Of a DNA stretch of 64,000 nt, positions 17,198-26,061 are shown one piece after another. The DNA comes from Rhizobiaceae bacterium (GTDB taxonomy: Bacteria; Pseudomonadota; Alphaproteobacteria; Rhizobiales; Rhizobiaceae): the NCBI GenBank assembly GCA_023953905.1, contig JAMLJA010000019.1:18345-82344 (forward strand), given 5' to 3'. The notes under the pieces were generated by a model that searched no databases, had not been told where the DNA came from, and saw only the letters and a program-made list of their open reading frames with translations. The first letter of the stretch is position 1. Every line of letters begins with the position of its first letter. The translations under genes and the position numbers were made by a program.

Positions 17198-18691
17198 CTA
17201 GGCGGCAGCTGATCGGCGACCCGTTGCCATCGCCAGTTCCCTGATGCCCGGCTCGATGTGTTGAAGCGCGATCGATGAGATGCCGAGACGCATGAAAGGG
17301 CTTGGCTTGTTCGTATGCTCGAAGAAGCGTCCTCCTGGTTCGATGATGACACTGCGCGTCGCCGCGACCTCGGCAATACTTGATGAGTCTGTGCCGTGCG
17401 GTCCTTCGAGCCACAGCGACGTTCCGCCCGCGGCATCGGTGGGCAGCCACTCCGGCAGGTGGTCCGAAATCGCGTCGACAAGCCGCTTGCGACGCTCTTC
17501 GAACGCGTTCGAAAGACGCCGCACAAGCGCGTCGTGATGACCCAGCGAAAGAAACAGTGCGATGGCGCGCTGATTGTTTGCCGGCGGGTGCCTCAGCATG
17601 AAGCGCCGCAGCGCCCGCAATTCGGCGATGAGATCCGCCGACGCCACGATGTAGCCGATGCGCAGGCCCGGCGCGAGCGTCTTGGACATCGAGCCCACAT
17701 AGACGACACGTCCCGTGCGATCGAGGCTCTTGAGCGCCTGCTGTGGCGCATCGTCGAACAACTGGCTGTCATAGCCGTCCTCGATGATGATCTGGTTGTC
17801 GCGCGAAGCGCGCATAAGCAGATCGTTGCGGCGCTCTGCCGTCAGCGGCACCATGGTGGGGCAATGATGGCTGGGTGTCACAAAGACGAAGCCGGCGTCA
17901 GTGGGGATCGCCGACGTGACAATGCCCGAACTGTCCACGGGCACGGGCGCGATATCGGCGCCCGCCAGACGAAAGATGGAGCGTGCGTCGGGATAGCCCG
18001 GATCCTCCATCGCAACCTTGCTACCCTTCGCCATAAGCAGCGTGGCCAGCATATAGAGCGCGTTCTGCGCCCCGAGCGTTACGATAATCTCATCGGGATT
18101 GGCGAAGATGCCGCGCCGGGGCAGGAGGCGTGCCTGAATCTGCTCGATCAGCAGCGGGTCGTCGCGGTCGACCATATCGGCTGCCCAATTGCGAATTTCC
18201 AACACTGCGAGCGCCATGCGATTGCACTCGCGCCACTCGGCTGTGGGGAAAAGTGTCGGGTCAAACTGCCCGTAGACGAATGGATAGCTCGACTTGATCC
18301 AGTTGCGATAATTCGCGGATGGCGGCATTTCACTCGCCGCAATCTTGCGCCGTGACTTCCAGTCGACGGTGTTGGCTGCATCTGGCAGCTTGCGTGTTGC
18401 CTGTGCAGGCGTTGCCAGCACATCCGGATTGACGAAGTGACCGCGTCGCTCCTTGGCGATGAGAAAGCCCTGATCGACCAGTTGCTGAAATGCCAGCACC
18501 ACCGTGCCGCGCGCTACGCCGAGCTTCTCTGCCAGAATGCGGCAAGAGGGCAGCGGCATGGAAGCAGCAATTTGCCTGTCCAGGATGGCCGAGACGATGG
18601 CCTGGCGAATCTGCGCCTGAAGCGTCTGGCCCGAATCAGGAGATATCCGAAAGAGACCGGACCAGATGGCGGCATCATTTCGCTGCGACAT
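17198..18691 (-). CDS. MocR-type (GntR-HTH/aminotransferase) transcriptional regulator
   Basis: A 497-residue regulator with an N-terminal GntR winged helix (about residues 10-85, with ASMPLPSCRILAEKLGVARGTVVLAFQQL) fused to a fold-type-I aminotransferase domain. The pyridoxal-phosphate lysine is Lys337 in GSMSKTLAPGLR. MocR proteins use PLP or PLP adducts as effector, as in PdxR and GabR. The start at 18691 (MSQRN) lies before the HTH; an in-frame upstream start would overlap the operator region. A 24-bp near-perfect palindrome 50 bp upstream suggests autoregulation. The target genes are not obvious from neighbours (AHSA1 protein downstream, pgi divergent). Confidence 0.92.
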   Translation of the reverse strand: MSQRNDAAIWSGLFRISPDSGQTLQAQIRQAIVSAILDRQIAASMPLPSCRILAEKLGVARGTVVLAFQQLVDQGFLIAKERRGHFVNPDVLATPAQATRKLPDAANTVDWKSRRKIAASEMPPSANYRNWIKSSYPFVYGQFDPTLFPTAEWRECNRMALAVLEIRNWAADMVDRDDPLLIEQIQARLLPRRGIFANPDEIIVTLGAQNALYMLATLLMAKGSKVAMEDPGYPDARSIFRLAGADIAPVPVDSSGIVTSAIPTDAGFVFVTPSHHCPTMVPLTAERRNDLLMRASRDNQIIIEDGYDSQLFDDAPQQALKSLDRTGRVVYVGSMSKTLAPGLRIGYIVASADLIAELRALRRFMLRHPPANNQRAIALFLSLGHHDALVRRLSNAFEERRKRLVDAISDHLPEWLPTDAAGGTSLWLEGPHGTDSSSIAEVAATRSVIIEPGGRFFEHTNKPSPFMRLGISSIALQHIEPGIRELAMATGRRSAAA

Positions 18692-18741
18692 GGACGGCTC
18701 CCGTGGCTCTTTGGATTTTCCGATCTGGGCCAATTTGTAGG

Positions 18742-18765
18742 ACTGGTACAAACGTTTGCACCAGT
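18742..18765 (-). promoter_or_regulatory. Palindromic operator upstream of the MocR-type gene
   Basis: Outer arms ACTGGT and ACCAGT enclose the perfect 10-base palindrome CAAACGTTTG, giving a 24-bp dyad with a single mismatched pair (18748/18759). CTGGT-containing repeats are common in MocR/PdxR sites. It lies 50-75 bp before the regulator start and about 175 bp before pgi. Confidence 0.6.
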
Positions 18766-18939
18766 TAATTTTTCTGATCCTTCCGATTTACGCAGATGAT
18801 CGATCGGCAAAATCAGCCTGCCAAAGCGGCCTTTCTTGAGTGTCTGCGCGCCTGCGACAATTTCTGACTTTCAGTGTCTCTGCGAGCCCACAAACGTCTG
18901 CTAGTGTGCAACCGACCGATCCCATTCCGGAGTTTACAA

Positions 18940-20580
18940 GTGGCCAGCAAACCCTTTGCCGCCGTCCTTTCCAGTCTTCATGCGCATCGCGATGCGCACC
19001 AGATCGACATGCGCGCGGCCTTTGCAAAGGATGAGGGGCGTTTCTCGGAATTCTCGCTGCAGTTTGAAGATTTGCTCCTCGACTGGTCGAAATGCGCTGT
19101 TGATGCGAAGACCATGACGATGCTGGCGGAACTTGCCGACGCTGCGGGCGTGGAAAAGCGCCGTGCGGCGATGTTTGCCGGCGACAAGATCAACGTCACC
19201 GAAAACCGCGCGGTGCTTCACACGGCCTTGAGGGCGCCGAGAGGCGTCGAGATAGACGTCGACGGCGAAAACGTGGTGCCGGAAATACATGCCGTGCTCG
19301 ATGCGATGGGGACGTTCGCAGATGCCGTGCGCAGCGGCGCGGCGACGGGCGCGACGGGCAGGAAGATCACCGATATCGTCAACATCGGCATAGGCGGCTC
19401 CGATCTCGGGCCGGTGATGGCAACGCTCGCGCTGACACCTTATCACGACGGACCGCGCGCGCATTTCGTGTCCAACATCGACGGCGCCCATATGCATGAT
19501 GTCCTCAAGGACCTGTCCGCGGAAACCACGCTGTTCATTGTCGCGTCGAAAACCTTCACCACCATCGAAACGATGACCAATGCGCAGACGGCGCGGCGCT
19601 GGGTCGAGGAGTCGCTTGGGACCTCAGCCGTCGCAAAGCACTTCTGCGCAGTATCCACAGCCCTGGAACTGGTGGCCAAGTTCGGTATCGAACCGGATCG
19701 CGTGTTCGGTTTTTGGGACTGGGTCGGTGGCCGCTACTCACTCTGGTCGGCGATAGGACTGCCGATCATGATCGCCATCGGACCGGCCAATTTCCGGGCA
19801 TTTCTGGACGGCGCCCATGCAATGGATCGTCATTTCGCCAGCGCGCCGATGCTTGAAAACGTGCCCATGATCATGGGGCTTGTCGGCTTCTGGCATCGCG
19901 TCGTCTGCGATTATCCCGCGCGCGCGGTCATCCCCTATGACCAGCGATTGGCGCGGCTGCCGGCCTATCTGCAGCAACTCGACATGGAGTCCAACGGCAA
20001 GAGCGTGACGCTCGAAGGCACGGCGGCCGAAACGCCGACCGGTCCGCTTGTCTGGGGCGAGCCCGGAACCAACGGCCAGCACGCGTTTTTCCAACTGCTT
20101 CACCAGGGCACGGATACCATTCCGGTCGAGTTCATCGTCGCCGCAAACGGGCATGAACCGGACCTGAAGTTCCACCATCAACTTCTGCTTGCCAACTGTC
20201 TTGCGCAGTCACAGGCCTTGATGAAGGGCCGGACGCTTGAGGAAGCAAGGGCGCAGATGCTGTCGAAAGGCATCTCCCTCGATGAAGTCGATCGCATCGC
20301 GCCGCACCGAGTGTTTTCAGGCAACAGGCCGTCCGTGAGCATCGTCTACGGAAAGCTTGATCCATATGCGCTCGGACGCCTGATCGCGCTATACGAACAC
20401 CGGGTCTTCGTCGAGGGCGTGCTGTACGACATCAATTCCTTCGACCAGTGGGGCGTGGAACTCGGCAAGGAACTCGCAACCAATCTGCTTCCGGTGGTGC
20501 AGGGCAAGAGCGATGCTGTCGGCGATGCGTCGACGGGCGGGCTCGTCCACCACATTCATGCGCTTCAGAAAGGGGCATGA
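18940..20580 (+). CDS. pgi: Glucose-6-phosphate isomerase
   Basis: A 546-residue enzyme interconverting glucose 6-phosphate and fructose 6-phosphate. The catalytic residues of the family are present as Glu350 (MESNGK), His381 (GTNGQH) and Lys510 (ELGKEL), and the PGI signature QHAFFQLLHQGT is intact. The GTG at 18940 is preferred because GGAG lies 7 bases before it and it gives the normal length; the frame is open another 66 bases upstream without family match. Rhizobial Pgi proteins have the same MRAAFAxDxxRF beginning. The HAD phosphatase gene follows at once. Confidence 0.96.
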   Translation: MASKPFAAVLSSLHAHRDAHQIDMRAAFAKDEGRFSEFSLQFEDLLLDWSKCAVDAKTMTMLAELADAAGVEKRRAAMFAGDKINVTENRAVLHTALRAPRGVEIDVDGENVVPEIHAVLDAMGTFADAVRSGAATGATGRKITDIVNIGIGGSDLGPVMATLALTPYHDGPRAHFVSNIDGAHMHDVLKDLSAETTLFIVASKTFTTIETMTNAQTARRWVEESLGTSAVAKHFCAVSTALELVAKFGIEPDRVFGFWDWVGGRYSLWSAIGLPIMIAIGPANFRAFLDGAHAMDRHFASAPMLENVPMIMGLVGFWHRVVCDYPARAVIPYDQRLARLPAYLQQLDMESNGKSVTLEGTAAETPTGPLVWGEPGTNGQHAFFQLLHQGTDTIPVEFIVAANGHEPDLKFHHQLLLANCLAQSQALMKGRTLEEARAQMLSKGISLDEVDRIAPHRVFSGNRPSVSIVYGKLDPYALGRLIALYEHRVFVEGVLYDINSFDQWGVELGKELATNLLPVVQGKSDAVGDASTGGLVHHIHALQKGA

Positions 20581-20584
20581 GGGT

Positions 20585-21301
20585 TTGGCGAGGATCAGGG
20601 GAATCCTGTTCGACAAGGACGGGACTTTGGTGGATTTCCAGCGCACCTGGTACGCCATTGGCGACATGATGGCATTGGAGGCGGCAGGCGGCGACCGCAC
20701 GCGCGCCAACGCCCTTATGGCGGAAGCCGGATATGACTATGAAACGGGCGGTTTTCGCGCCGACTCGGTTTTCGCGGCTGGCACCAACGCGGATATCGTT
20801 TCGCTCTGGTATCCCCAATTGGGTGACAAGGATCGTGCGGCCATGGTCGCGTATTTCGATTCCGAGACAGCCGCGAAGGGGGCGATGCAGGCCGTGGCGC
20901 TGGAGGGCATCAGGGACATGCTGACCGCCCTGCACACAAGAGGCTTTCGTCTTGGCCTGTGCACCAACGATTCCACCAGTGGCGCGGAAAAGACCCTTGT
21001 GGCTTTGGGCGTGGCACAGATGTTCGATGCCGCTTATGGCTATGACGCAGTGGCCAATCCCAAGCCCGCGCCCGACGCTGTTCAGGCATTTTGCGATCTG
21101 ACCGGGCTCTTGCCTGCTGAAGTGGCGATGGTGGGGGACAACCGCCATGATCTGGAAATGGCCCGTGCGGCAGGTTGCGGCCTCGCCGTGGGCGTTCTGT
21201 CAGGGACCGGCACCCAGTCAACGCTCGCGCCGCTTGCCGACATCATCTTGCCGTCAGCGATTGAGCTTCCCGCTGTGCTGGCTGAGCGCGGCGAGACCTA
21301 G
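20585..21301 (+). CDS. HAD-superfamily phosphatase
   Basis: A hydrolase of about 238 residues with all HAD motifs: the nucleophile loop FDKDGTLVD near the start, the motif-II Thr/Asn region in GLCTNDSTSG, the Lys of NPKPAPD and the acidic GDNRHD. It resembles phosphoglycolate phosphatase (Gph) and related sugar-phosphate phosphatases; the substrate is not readable. The start is probably TTG at 20585, 4 bp after the pgi stop with AAGGGG upstream; ATG at 20558, overlapping pgi, is the alternative. Co-transcription with pgi is likely. Confidence 0.87.
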   Translation: MARIRGILFDKDGTLVDFQRTWYAIGDMMALEAAGGDRTRANALMAEAGYDYETGGFRADSVFAAGTNADIVSLWYPQLGDKDRAAMVAYFDSETAAKGAMQAVALEGIRDMLTALHTRGFRLGLCTNDSTSGAEKTLVALGVAQMFDAAYGYDAVANPKPAPDAVQAFCDLTGLLPAEVAMVGDNRHDLEMARAAGCGLAVGVLSGTGTQSTLAPLADIILPSAIELPAVLAERGET

Positions 21302-21328
21302 GACGGTTCCCGCAAAGCGCGTCGCGAC

Positions 21329-21877
21329 CTATGTCCGGGATTCTTGTGCCAGAACCGGGTCTGCATCGCGCGCAAACGCGCCATTGAAAGCGACCGCAGC
21401 CAGGATCAGGCTCGCGATGGCGTTCCATCCTGCCAGCGACAGCCCCAATATGCGCAATGCGGCCTTATCGCAGGATGGTGGGATGACGGTGTTCAACGAA
21501 TCCAGCACGCCGTTGCTGCCGCCGGTCACGGTGGACATGTCGACGACGCCGCAATCGGTCGGGCCCGGCCACCATCCCCACTCCACGCCCGAATGAAAGA
21601 CGCCGAGATAGAGGCCGTATGTCATCAGCAGGCCGCCAATGAACAGGAGCAGCCGCGTCACCACAGGCGGTAGCCGGAAGGCAGCGGACGCGAATGCAAG
21701 AACCATCAGAGGCGCGCCAGCATAATAGGGGATGCGCTGCTCGTAGCAGAGCTTGCAGGGGATATAGCCGCCAATATGCTGAAAGCCGAGCGCGCCCCCG
21801 ACAGTCGCCGCCATGGCCAATGCAAGAAACAGGGCCGTAGCGGTCTGGAGTCTGCCGACGGGGGTCGAAAGGATCAT
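21329..21877 (-). CDS. dsbB: Disulfide bond formation protein B
   Basis: A 182-residue inner-membrane protein with four hydrophobic segments. The first redox pair is Cys41-x-x-Cys44 (PCKLCYEQR, the DsbB signature) and the second pair is Cys in PGPTDCG and in PPSCDKAA. DsbB reoxidises DsbA and passes electrons to quinone. It starts 9 bp after the YqaA-type gene and forms a two-gene operon with it. No dsbA is seen in the window. Confidence 0.93.
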   Translation of the reverse strand: MILSTPVGRLQTATALFLALAMAATVGGALGFQHIGGYIPCKLCYEQRIPYYAGAPLMVLAFASAAFRLPPVVTRLLLFIGGLLMTYGLYLGVFHSGVEWGWWPGPTDCGVVDMSTVTGGSNGVLDSLNTVIPPSCDKAALRILGLSLAGWNAIASLILAAVAFNGAFARDADPVLAQESRT

Positions 21878-21886
21878 TGTGTCACT

Positions 21887-22468
21887 TCAGAAAAGATAGC
21901 TGATAGCCACGAAACCGCCGATCAGCAGCACCATGAAAAGGGTGAAAAGAAGGCCCAGATACTTCTCGATGAACAGACGGATCGGCTCGCCGAATTTGTA
22001 GAGAAGCCAACTGACGAGAAAGAAGCGGACGCCACGCCCGATGATGGAAACAACGATAAAGGTGACGAGATTGAGCCCTGTCGCGCCGGAAAAGATCGTC
22101 AGAACCTTGTAGGGAAACGGCGTAATCGCCGCGAACAACACACCCCATCCGCCCCATTCATTGTACCAGGCACTGATCTTCTCGAAGGAGGATTCTGATC
22201 CATAGAATTGGAGGATAGGCTGGCCCACCACGTCGTAGAGGAATGCACCGATCGCGTAGCCGAGAAGGGCCCCGACGACAGACGCAGCCGTACAGATCAA
22301 GGCGTAGCGGATCCATTTGGCCCGCTCGGAAAGCACCATCGGAATGAGCAGAACATCGGGAGGAATTGGGAAGAACGAGCTTTCCACAAACGATACGCCC
22401 GCAAGCGCGCGCTCGGCATGGCGCGTTTTCGCGAGAGACATCGTTCGATCGTACAGTCCGCGAAGCAT
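21887..22468 (-). CDS. YqaA/DedA-family membrane protein
   Basis: A 193-residue integral membrane protein of the SNARE-associated/VTT (DedA-like, YqaA) family. FVESSFFPIPPDVLLIP near residue 28 and ITPFPYKVLTIFSGATGLN near 115 are the two re-entrant signature loops. Family members affect membrane lipid or proton homeostasis. Five to six hydrophobic segments are visible. It is translated just before dsbB, an arrangement I recall from other Rhizobiales. Precise function unknown. Confidence 0.88.
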   Translation of the reverse strand: MLRGLYDRTMSLAKTRHAERALAGVSFVESSFFPIPPDVLLIPMVLSERAKWIRYALICTAASVVGALLGYAIGAFLYDVVGQPILQFYGSESSFEKISAWYNEWGGWGVLFAAITPFPYKVLTIFSGATGLNLVTFIVVSIIGRGVRFFLVSWLLYKFGEPIRLFIEKYLGLLFTLFMVLLIGGFVAISYLF

Positions 22469-22568
22469 TGTGCGTCCCCGTTTGGTGCGTCTCTAGAGGC
22501 TATGATTGTCGTAAACAATGGGTAAGCGAAACGCGTTGGTCACAAAGGACTGATCGCATCTCGCCTGA

Positions 22569-23765
22569 TCAGGGCTGCGCTGGAGGCCCGGTATAGCGCG
22601 CCCGGGGCCTGATGAGCTTTTCGTCGCGCCGCTGTTCCAGCGCATGGGCTATCCATCCGACTGTCCGGCCTGTGGCGAAAAGGGCGAGCGCCGAACCGCG
22701 AGGCAGGCGCAGCGCTCGGCGAATCGCCACCAGCGCAAAGTCGATCGTGGGGCGCTTTCCCGTGGTCTCCTCCATCACCTCAACCAGCGAATCGCGGCTG
22801 TGATCATTTGGCAGAAGCGGCAGCAGCGCAGAGGCTCTGGCGTCTCCCTCCGGATAAAGCGGATGCCCGAAGCCGGGCACGCCTTCTCCGCGTCTCAGTC
22901 TTGAATCGATAACCGACGCGGCATCGTTGGTGGTCTCGACTTCGTCGAACAGCATTTCCACCAGGCTCGTCGTTCCACCATGAAGCGGCCCGCTTAGTCC
23001 TGAGAGCCCGGCATTGAGACAGGCGCCGAGCGAGGCACCCGTCGAGGCCACGACACGGACGGCGAAGGCAGAAGCATTGAGCTCGTGGTCGGCCACCAGA
23101 ACAAGGGCGCGCCGGATAAGATCTGCGCCCGCCGCGTCCTGCGACCACGCGCGTGCCAGATGAACATGGATCGGCTCGCCGCTTGGCTGCGTGTGGCTGG
23201 CTGCGGCGGCCACGGCGCGCAACAATGCGGCAGCGCCTGTCCACAAGTGACGCGTGTCCCTTTGCCATGCGGTCGTGCGTCCCGCTGGGACCAGAGGCAA
23301 TAGGGATTGGCATCTCTCCGTCAAGGGGAGGGCGCCAAGCGCCTCGAAGATGCTCCGGTCCCAGGCAGGAGGCAGTGATTTGGCGTTCGCAAACGGATCC
23401 TGCTCGCCGCAGTCCCACAACAGCCGGGCGACATCCTCAATCGTTGCGGTTTGAGCGAGGCGTGTCGCATCCTGCCCCCGGTAGGAAAGCCGACCCCCGT
23501 CGATCAGCGTGATGCCGGACGACAGGACAGGCAGTCCCCAGTCCAGCGAAGCTGCTGCCGCGTCGCTCGGTCGGCGACCTGTTGCCTTGCGCGTTCGAAG
23601 CAGGTCGATGTCCTGCGCGCTGTAGAGCCTTCGCCTTGGATCGTCCGGCGCCTCATGGGTGCGGATCAAGCCTCTGCTGACATAAGCATAGAGCGTCGCT
23701 TTGCTGACGCCGAGGCTCTCGGCGGCGCTCGGAGCGTCAAGGAACGTTGGCTGAGAGGACATCAT
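22569..23765 (-). CDS. Citrate synthase family protein with N-terminal MerR-like HTH
   Basis: A 398-residue fusion. Residues about 8-58 form a MerR-like helix-turn-helix (DAPSAAESLGVSKATLYAYVSRGLIR, then RRRLYSAQDIDLL), and the rest is a citrate synthase domain. The three catalytic positions of citrate synthase are filled: His227 (DHELNAS), His301 (GFGHPLY) and Asp342 (IDFAL). It may therefore be a true enzyme that also binds DNA, or a regulator sensing acyl-CoA or oxaloacetate through the synthase fold. It is divergent from a second citrate synthase paralogue, with an inverted repeat between them. Similar pairs occur in other Rhizobiales; activity is not known to me. Confidence 0.88.
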   Translation of the reverse strand: MMSSQPTFLDAPSAAESLGVSKATLYAYVSRGLIRTHEAPDDPRRRLYSAQDIDLLRTRKATGRRPSDAAAASLDWGLPVLSSGITLIDGGRLSYRGQDATRLAQTATIEDVARLLWDCGEQDPFANAKSLPPAWDRSIFEALGALPLTERCQSLLPLVPAGRTTAWQRDTRHLWTGAAALLRAVAAAASHTQPSGEPIHVHLARAWSQDAAGADLIRRALVLVADHELNASAFAVRVVASTGASLGACLNAGLSGLSGPLHGGTTSLVEMLFDEVETTNDAASVIDSRLRRGEGVPGFGHPLYPEGDARASALLPLLPNDHSRDSLVEVMEETTGKRPTIDFALVAIRRALRLPRGSALALFATGRTVGWIAHALEQRRDEKLIRPRARYTGPPAQP

Positions 23766-23772
23766 GTTTAGG

Positions 23773-23789
23773 TTGATTTATAGAATCAA
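23773..23789. promoter_or_regulatory. Inverted repeat between the divergent citrate synthase genes
   Basis: TTGATT (23773-23778) and AATCAA (23784-23789) flank 5 bases in the 81-bp gap shared by the two start codons. The AT-rich dyad begins 8 bp before the HTH-fusion gene and is a candidate site for that protein or another regulator. A second short palindrome, AACATGTT, lies at 23813-23820. Confidence 0.45.
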
Positions 23790-23846
23790 GATTGACGATA
23801 TGTACAACGATCAACATGTTTCTAGCAATCGCATAAGAGGTTTGCC

Positions 23847-24983
23847 ATGATCAATCAGTCGAAATTCAACGCGCCCGCTCTTGCCGTCGAACACACTTCG
23901 CCCGGGCTTGAGGGCGTGATCGCAGCCGAAACGGTGCTCAGTCATGTCGATGGCGCTGCCGGTCGCCTGATTGTGCGTGGCCATGATCTCGAAGACCTTG
24001 CCGACTGGAGTTTCGAGGCGGTGTTGTCCCTGCTTTGGCGTGATCTGGCCCCTGACGCGCTTGATGAGGAGAGTATCCGTTCCGCGCTCGGACGCGCACG
24101 CGTCAACGCATCGGCCGTCGCTGCTTCGTTGTTGACTGCGACGGATAAGCTGTCACCTGTCGAAGCTCTGCGCCTGCTTCTGTCGGCACTGGCCGATCGC
24201 GAGGAGCTTCCGCACCATATTCTTGCTGTCGCCGCCGTTCCCGTGTTCACAGCAGCCATAGCGCGTCGGCGTGCGGACAAAGCACCCGTCGAGCCGGATG
24301 CCGCGCTGGGCCAGGCCGCAGATTTCCTGCGCATGCTGCATGGTGTGCCCGCAGGGCCTAACCATGTGAAGGCGCTCGACACCTATCTGGTGACCGTCGC
24401 CGATCATGGCCTCAACGCCTCGACCTTTGCAGCACGCGTCATCGCCTCCACAAAAGCGGGTCTGTTTTCATCGGTGATCGGCGGCCTTTGTGCGCTCAAG
24501 GGCCCGCTGCACGGTGGTGCGCCCGGGCCGGTTCTGGACATGCTGGATGCGATCGGGGAAGAGTCCCGTATCCGGCCTTGGTTGGCCGATGCGCTCGCAC
24601 GCGGCGAGCGGCTGATGGGGTTCGGCCATCGCATCTATCGCGTGCGCGATCCGCGCGCAGACGTTCTCAAGGGTGCGGTGTCGGCGCTGCGGGACAAAGG
24701 CGGTCGGATCGGCTTTGCAGAAGCGGTTGAAGCCGAGGCGCTTGCGATTCTCGCCGAGAAGAAACCGCTTCGACCGCTACAGACAAATGTTGAGTTCTAC
24801 ACGGCGCTTGTGCTGGAGGCGGTCGGCTTTCCGCGTGACAGCTTCACCAATGTTTTTGCAGCAGGACGCATGGCAGGCTGGACGGCCCACGTGCTTGAGC
24901 AGGACAAGACTGGCCGGCTGATCAGACCTCAGTCACGCTATATCGGCCCAATGCCTGAGGGGCCATCCGCTCTGGCTGGATGA
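23847..24983 (+). CDS. Citrate synthase/methylcitrate synthase family protein
   Basis: A 378-residue citrate synthase homologue of the short, hexamer-unlike type. Catalytic His187 (DHGLNAS) and His261 (GFGHRIYR) are kept, but the catalytic Asp position holds Glu316 (NVEFYTA), which could change or reduce activity. Other family segments: KGPLHGGAP and the RPQSRYIGP C-terminus that closes the active site. It could make citrate, 2-methylcitrate or another condensation product. It is transcribed away from the HTH-citrate synthase fusion and may work with it or be controlled by it. The main housekeeping gltA is presumably elsewhere. Confidence 0.9.
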   Translation: MINQSKFNAPALAVEHTSPGLEGVIAAETVLSHVDGAAGRLIVRGHDLEDLADWSFEAVLSLLWRDLAPDALDEESIRSALGRARVNASAVAASLLTATDKLSPVEALRLLLSALADREELPHHILAVAAVPVFTAAIARRRADKAPVEPDAALGQAADFLRMLHGVPAGPNHVKALDTYLVTVADHGLNASTFAARVIASTKAGLFSSVIGGLCALKGPLHGGAPGPVLDMLDAIGEESRIRPWLADALARGERLMGFGHRIYRVRDPRADVLKGAVSALRDKGGRIGFAEAVEAEALAILAEKKPLRPLQTNVEFYTALVLEAVGFPRDSFTNVFAAGRMAGWTAHVLEQDKTGRLIRPQSRYIGPMPEGPSALAG

Positions 24984-24984
24984 A

Positions 24985-25014
24985 ACAAAGGCCGTCCCCG
25001 CAATGGGAACGGCC
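24985..25014 (-). terminator. Intrinsic terminator of the acetoin reductase gene
   Basis: GGCCGT/ACGGCC extended by CCC/GGG with one bulged base forms a stem at 24990-25014; on the minus strand it is followed by TTTGTTTC. It lies 26 bp after the stop of the minus-strand gene and directly after the convergent citrate synthase gene, so it may also stop that transcript. Confidence 0.7.
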
Positions 25015-25040
25015 CTCCGTTCAAGGAGCGTATGCGTGCG

Positions 25041-25820
25041 CTAGCGGTAGACGCTACCGCCATCGGTGAGGATCGCCTGACCGGTGATGTAGTCTGAATC
25101 CGGGCTTGAAAGGAAAGAGACGAGTGCGGCAACGTCCTCAGGTGTCTGGGCGCGGCCGAGCGCGATGCCCTTCACGTATTTGTCGAAGGTTGCGCCCTTT
25201 GCCGCTCCGGTGATTTCGGAGAAGCGCTCGTCGATTTCCACCCACATGTCAGTGCCAACAATGCCGGGGCAATATGCGTTCACGGTGATGCCTGCGCTCG
25301 CATATTCCTTTGCTGCGGCCTGCGTCAGAGCCCGCACCGCGAACTTGGTGGCCGAATAGACGCCGAGCATGGCGAAACCATCATGACCGGCAATCGAAGA
25401 GGCGTTGATGATCTTGCCCTTCTGCTTGCGATCTTGAAACTTTTTGGCTGCCGCCTGAATCCCCCAGACGACGCCGTCGACATTGATCCTGAAAATGCGG
25501 TCGAGATCCTCCGGCATGACTTCAGAAAGCGGCTTCACCTGAGCGACGCCTGCATTGTTGACCATGACGTCGAAACCGCCAAGAGCCTTTTCCGCGTGAT
25601 CGATTGCGGCGTAAACTTCATCGCGCTTGCTGACATCGGCCACATAAGTCGTCGCCTTGCGTCCCAGCGCTTCGACTTCCTTGGCAACTTCCTTCAGTTT
25701 GTCAGCCTTGATGTCCACCAGCGCGAGGTCGGCACCATCCTTCGCAAGCCGCAATGCGATACCCTTGCCGATGCCCTGGCTGGCACCCGTTACCAATGCG
25801 ATCTTTCCACTTGCTGACAT
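25041..25820 (-). CDS. budC: Acetoin (diacetyl) reductase / 2,3-butanediol dehydrogenase
   Basis: A 259-residue short-chain dehydrogenase. TGASQGIGKGIALRL is the NAD-binding loop, VNNAGVA the structural motif, and the catalytic triad is Ser in INASSIAG, Tyr-xxx-Lys in YSATKFAV. Length and segments such as GGFDVMVNNAGVA, GVVWGIQAAA, YCPGIVGTDMWVEID and SPDSDYITGQ follow Klebsiella BudC closely, so it likely reduces diacetyl to acetoin and acetoin to 2,3-butanediol with NADH. No acetolactate decarboxylase gene is near, so in this organism it may act in uptake or use of acetoin. It stands alone with a long 5' leader. Confidence 0.88.
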   Translation of the reverse strand: MSASGKIALVTGASQGIGKGIALRLAKDGADLALVDIKADKLKEVAKEVEALGRKATTYVADVSKRDEVYAAIDHAEKALGGFDVMVNNAGVAQVKPLSEVMPEDLDRIFRINVDGVVWGIQAAAKKFQDRKQKGKIINASSIAGHDGFAMLGVYSATKFAVRALTQAAAKEYASAGITVNAYCPGIVGTDMWVEIDERFSEITGAAKGATFDKYVKGIALGRAQTPEDVAALVSFLSSPDSDYITGQAILTDGGSVYR

Positions 25821-25888
25821 ATTGATTTTTTCCTTTCACTATCACGGCCGGATGGCCGTCAAACCAGATGCGGTCGCAACGACGCGCA

Positions 25889-25927
25889 GCGTCGGAATCC
25901 GCTCAGGTCGAGTGCGATTTCCGACGC
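25889..25927. repeat. Hairpin between tRNA-Leu and the acetoin reductase gene
   Basis: GCGTCGGAATC (25889-25899) pairs with GATTTCCGACGC (25916-25927) with one bulged base and a 16-base loop. It lies 134 bp beyond the 3' end of the tRNA on the same strand and 70 bp before the budC start. A smaller ACGGCC/GGCCGT hairpin is at 25844-25859. Either tRNA transcript termination or a leader structure is possible; no T-run is seen. Confidence 0.4.
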
Positions 25928-26061
25928 GTCGCCAATCTAGCGTGACGCTTGGGCCGAAACTTGATCGAGATCAGATTGAACGCACGCCACACGGCATCGT
26001 GAACGCCGCAGAGAGCGCTTGCGAATCACCGCCCACAAAATCTCAAGGGTTGAAAGGATCT

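Noticed and set aside
23847..24983. Housekeeping gltA
   Set aside because: The protein is short, lacks the N-terminal domain of proteobacterial GltA and has Glu at the catalytic Asp, so it is called a paralogue.
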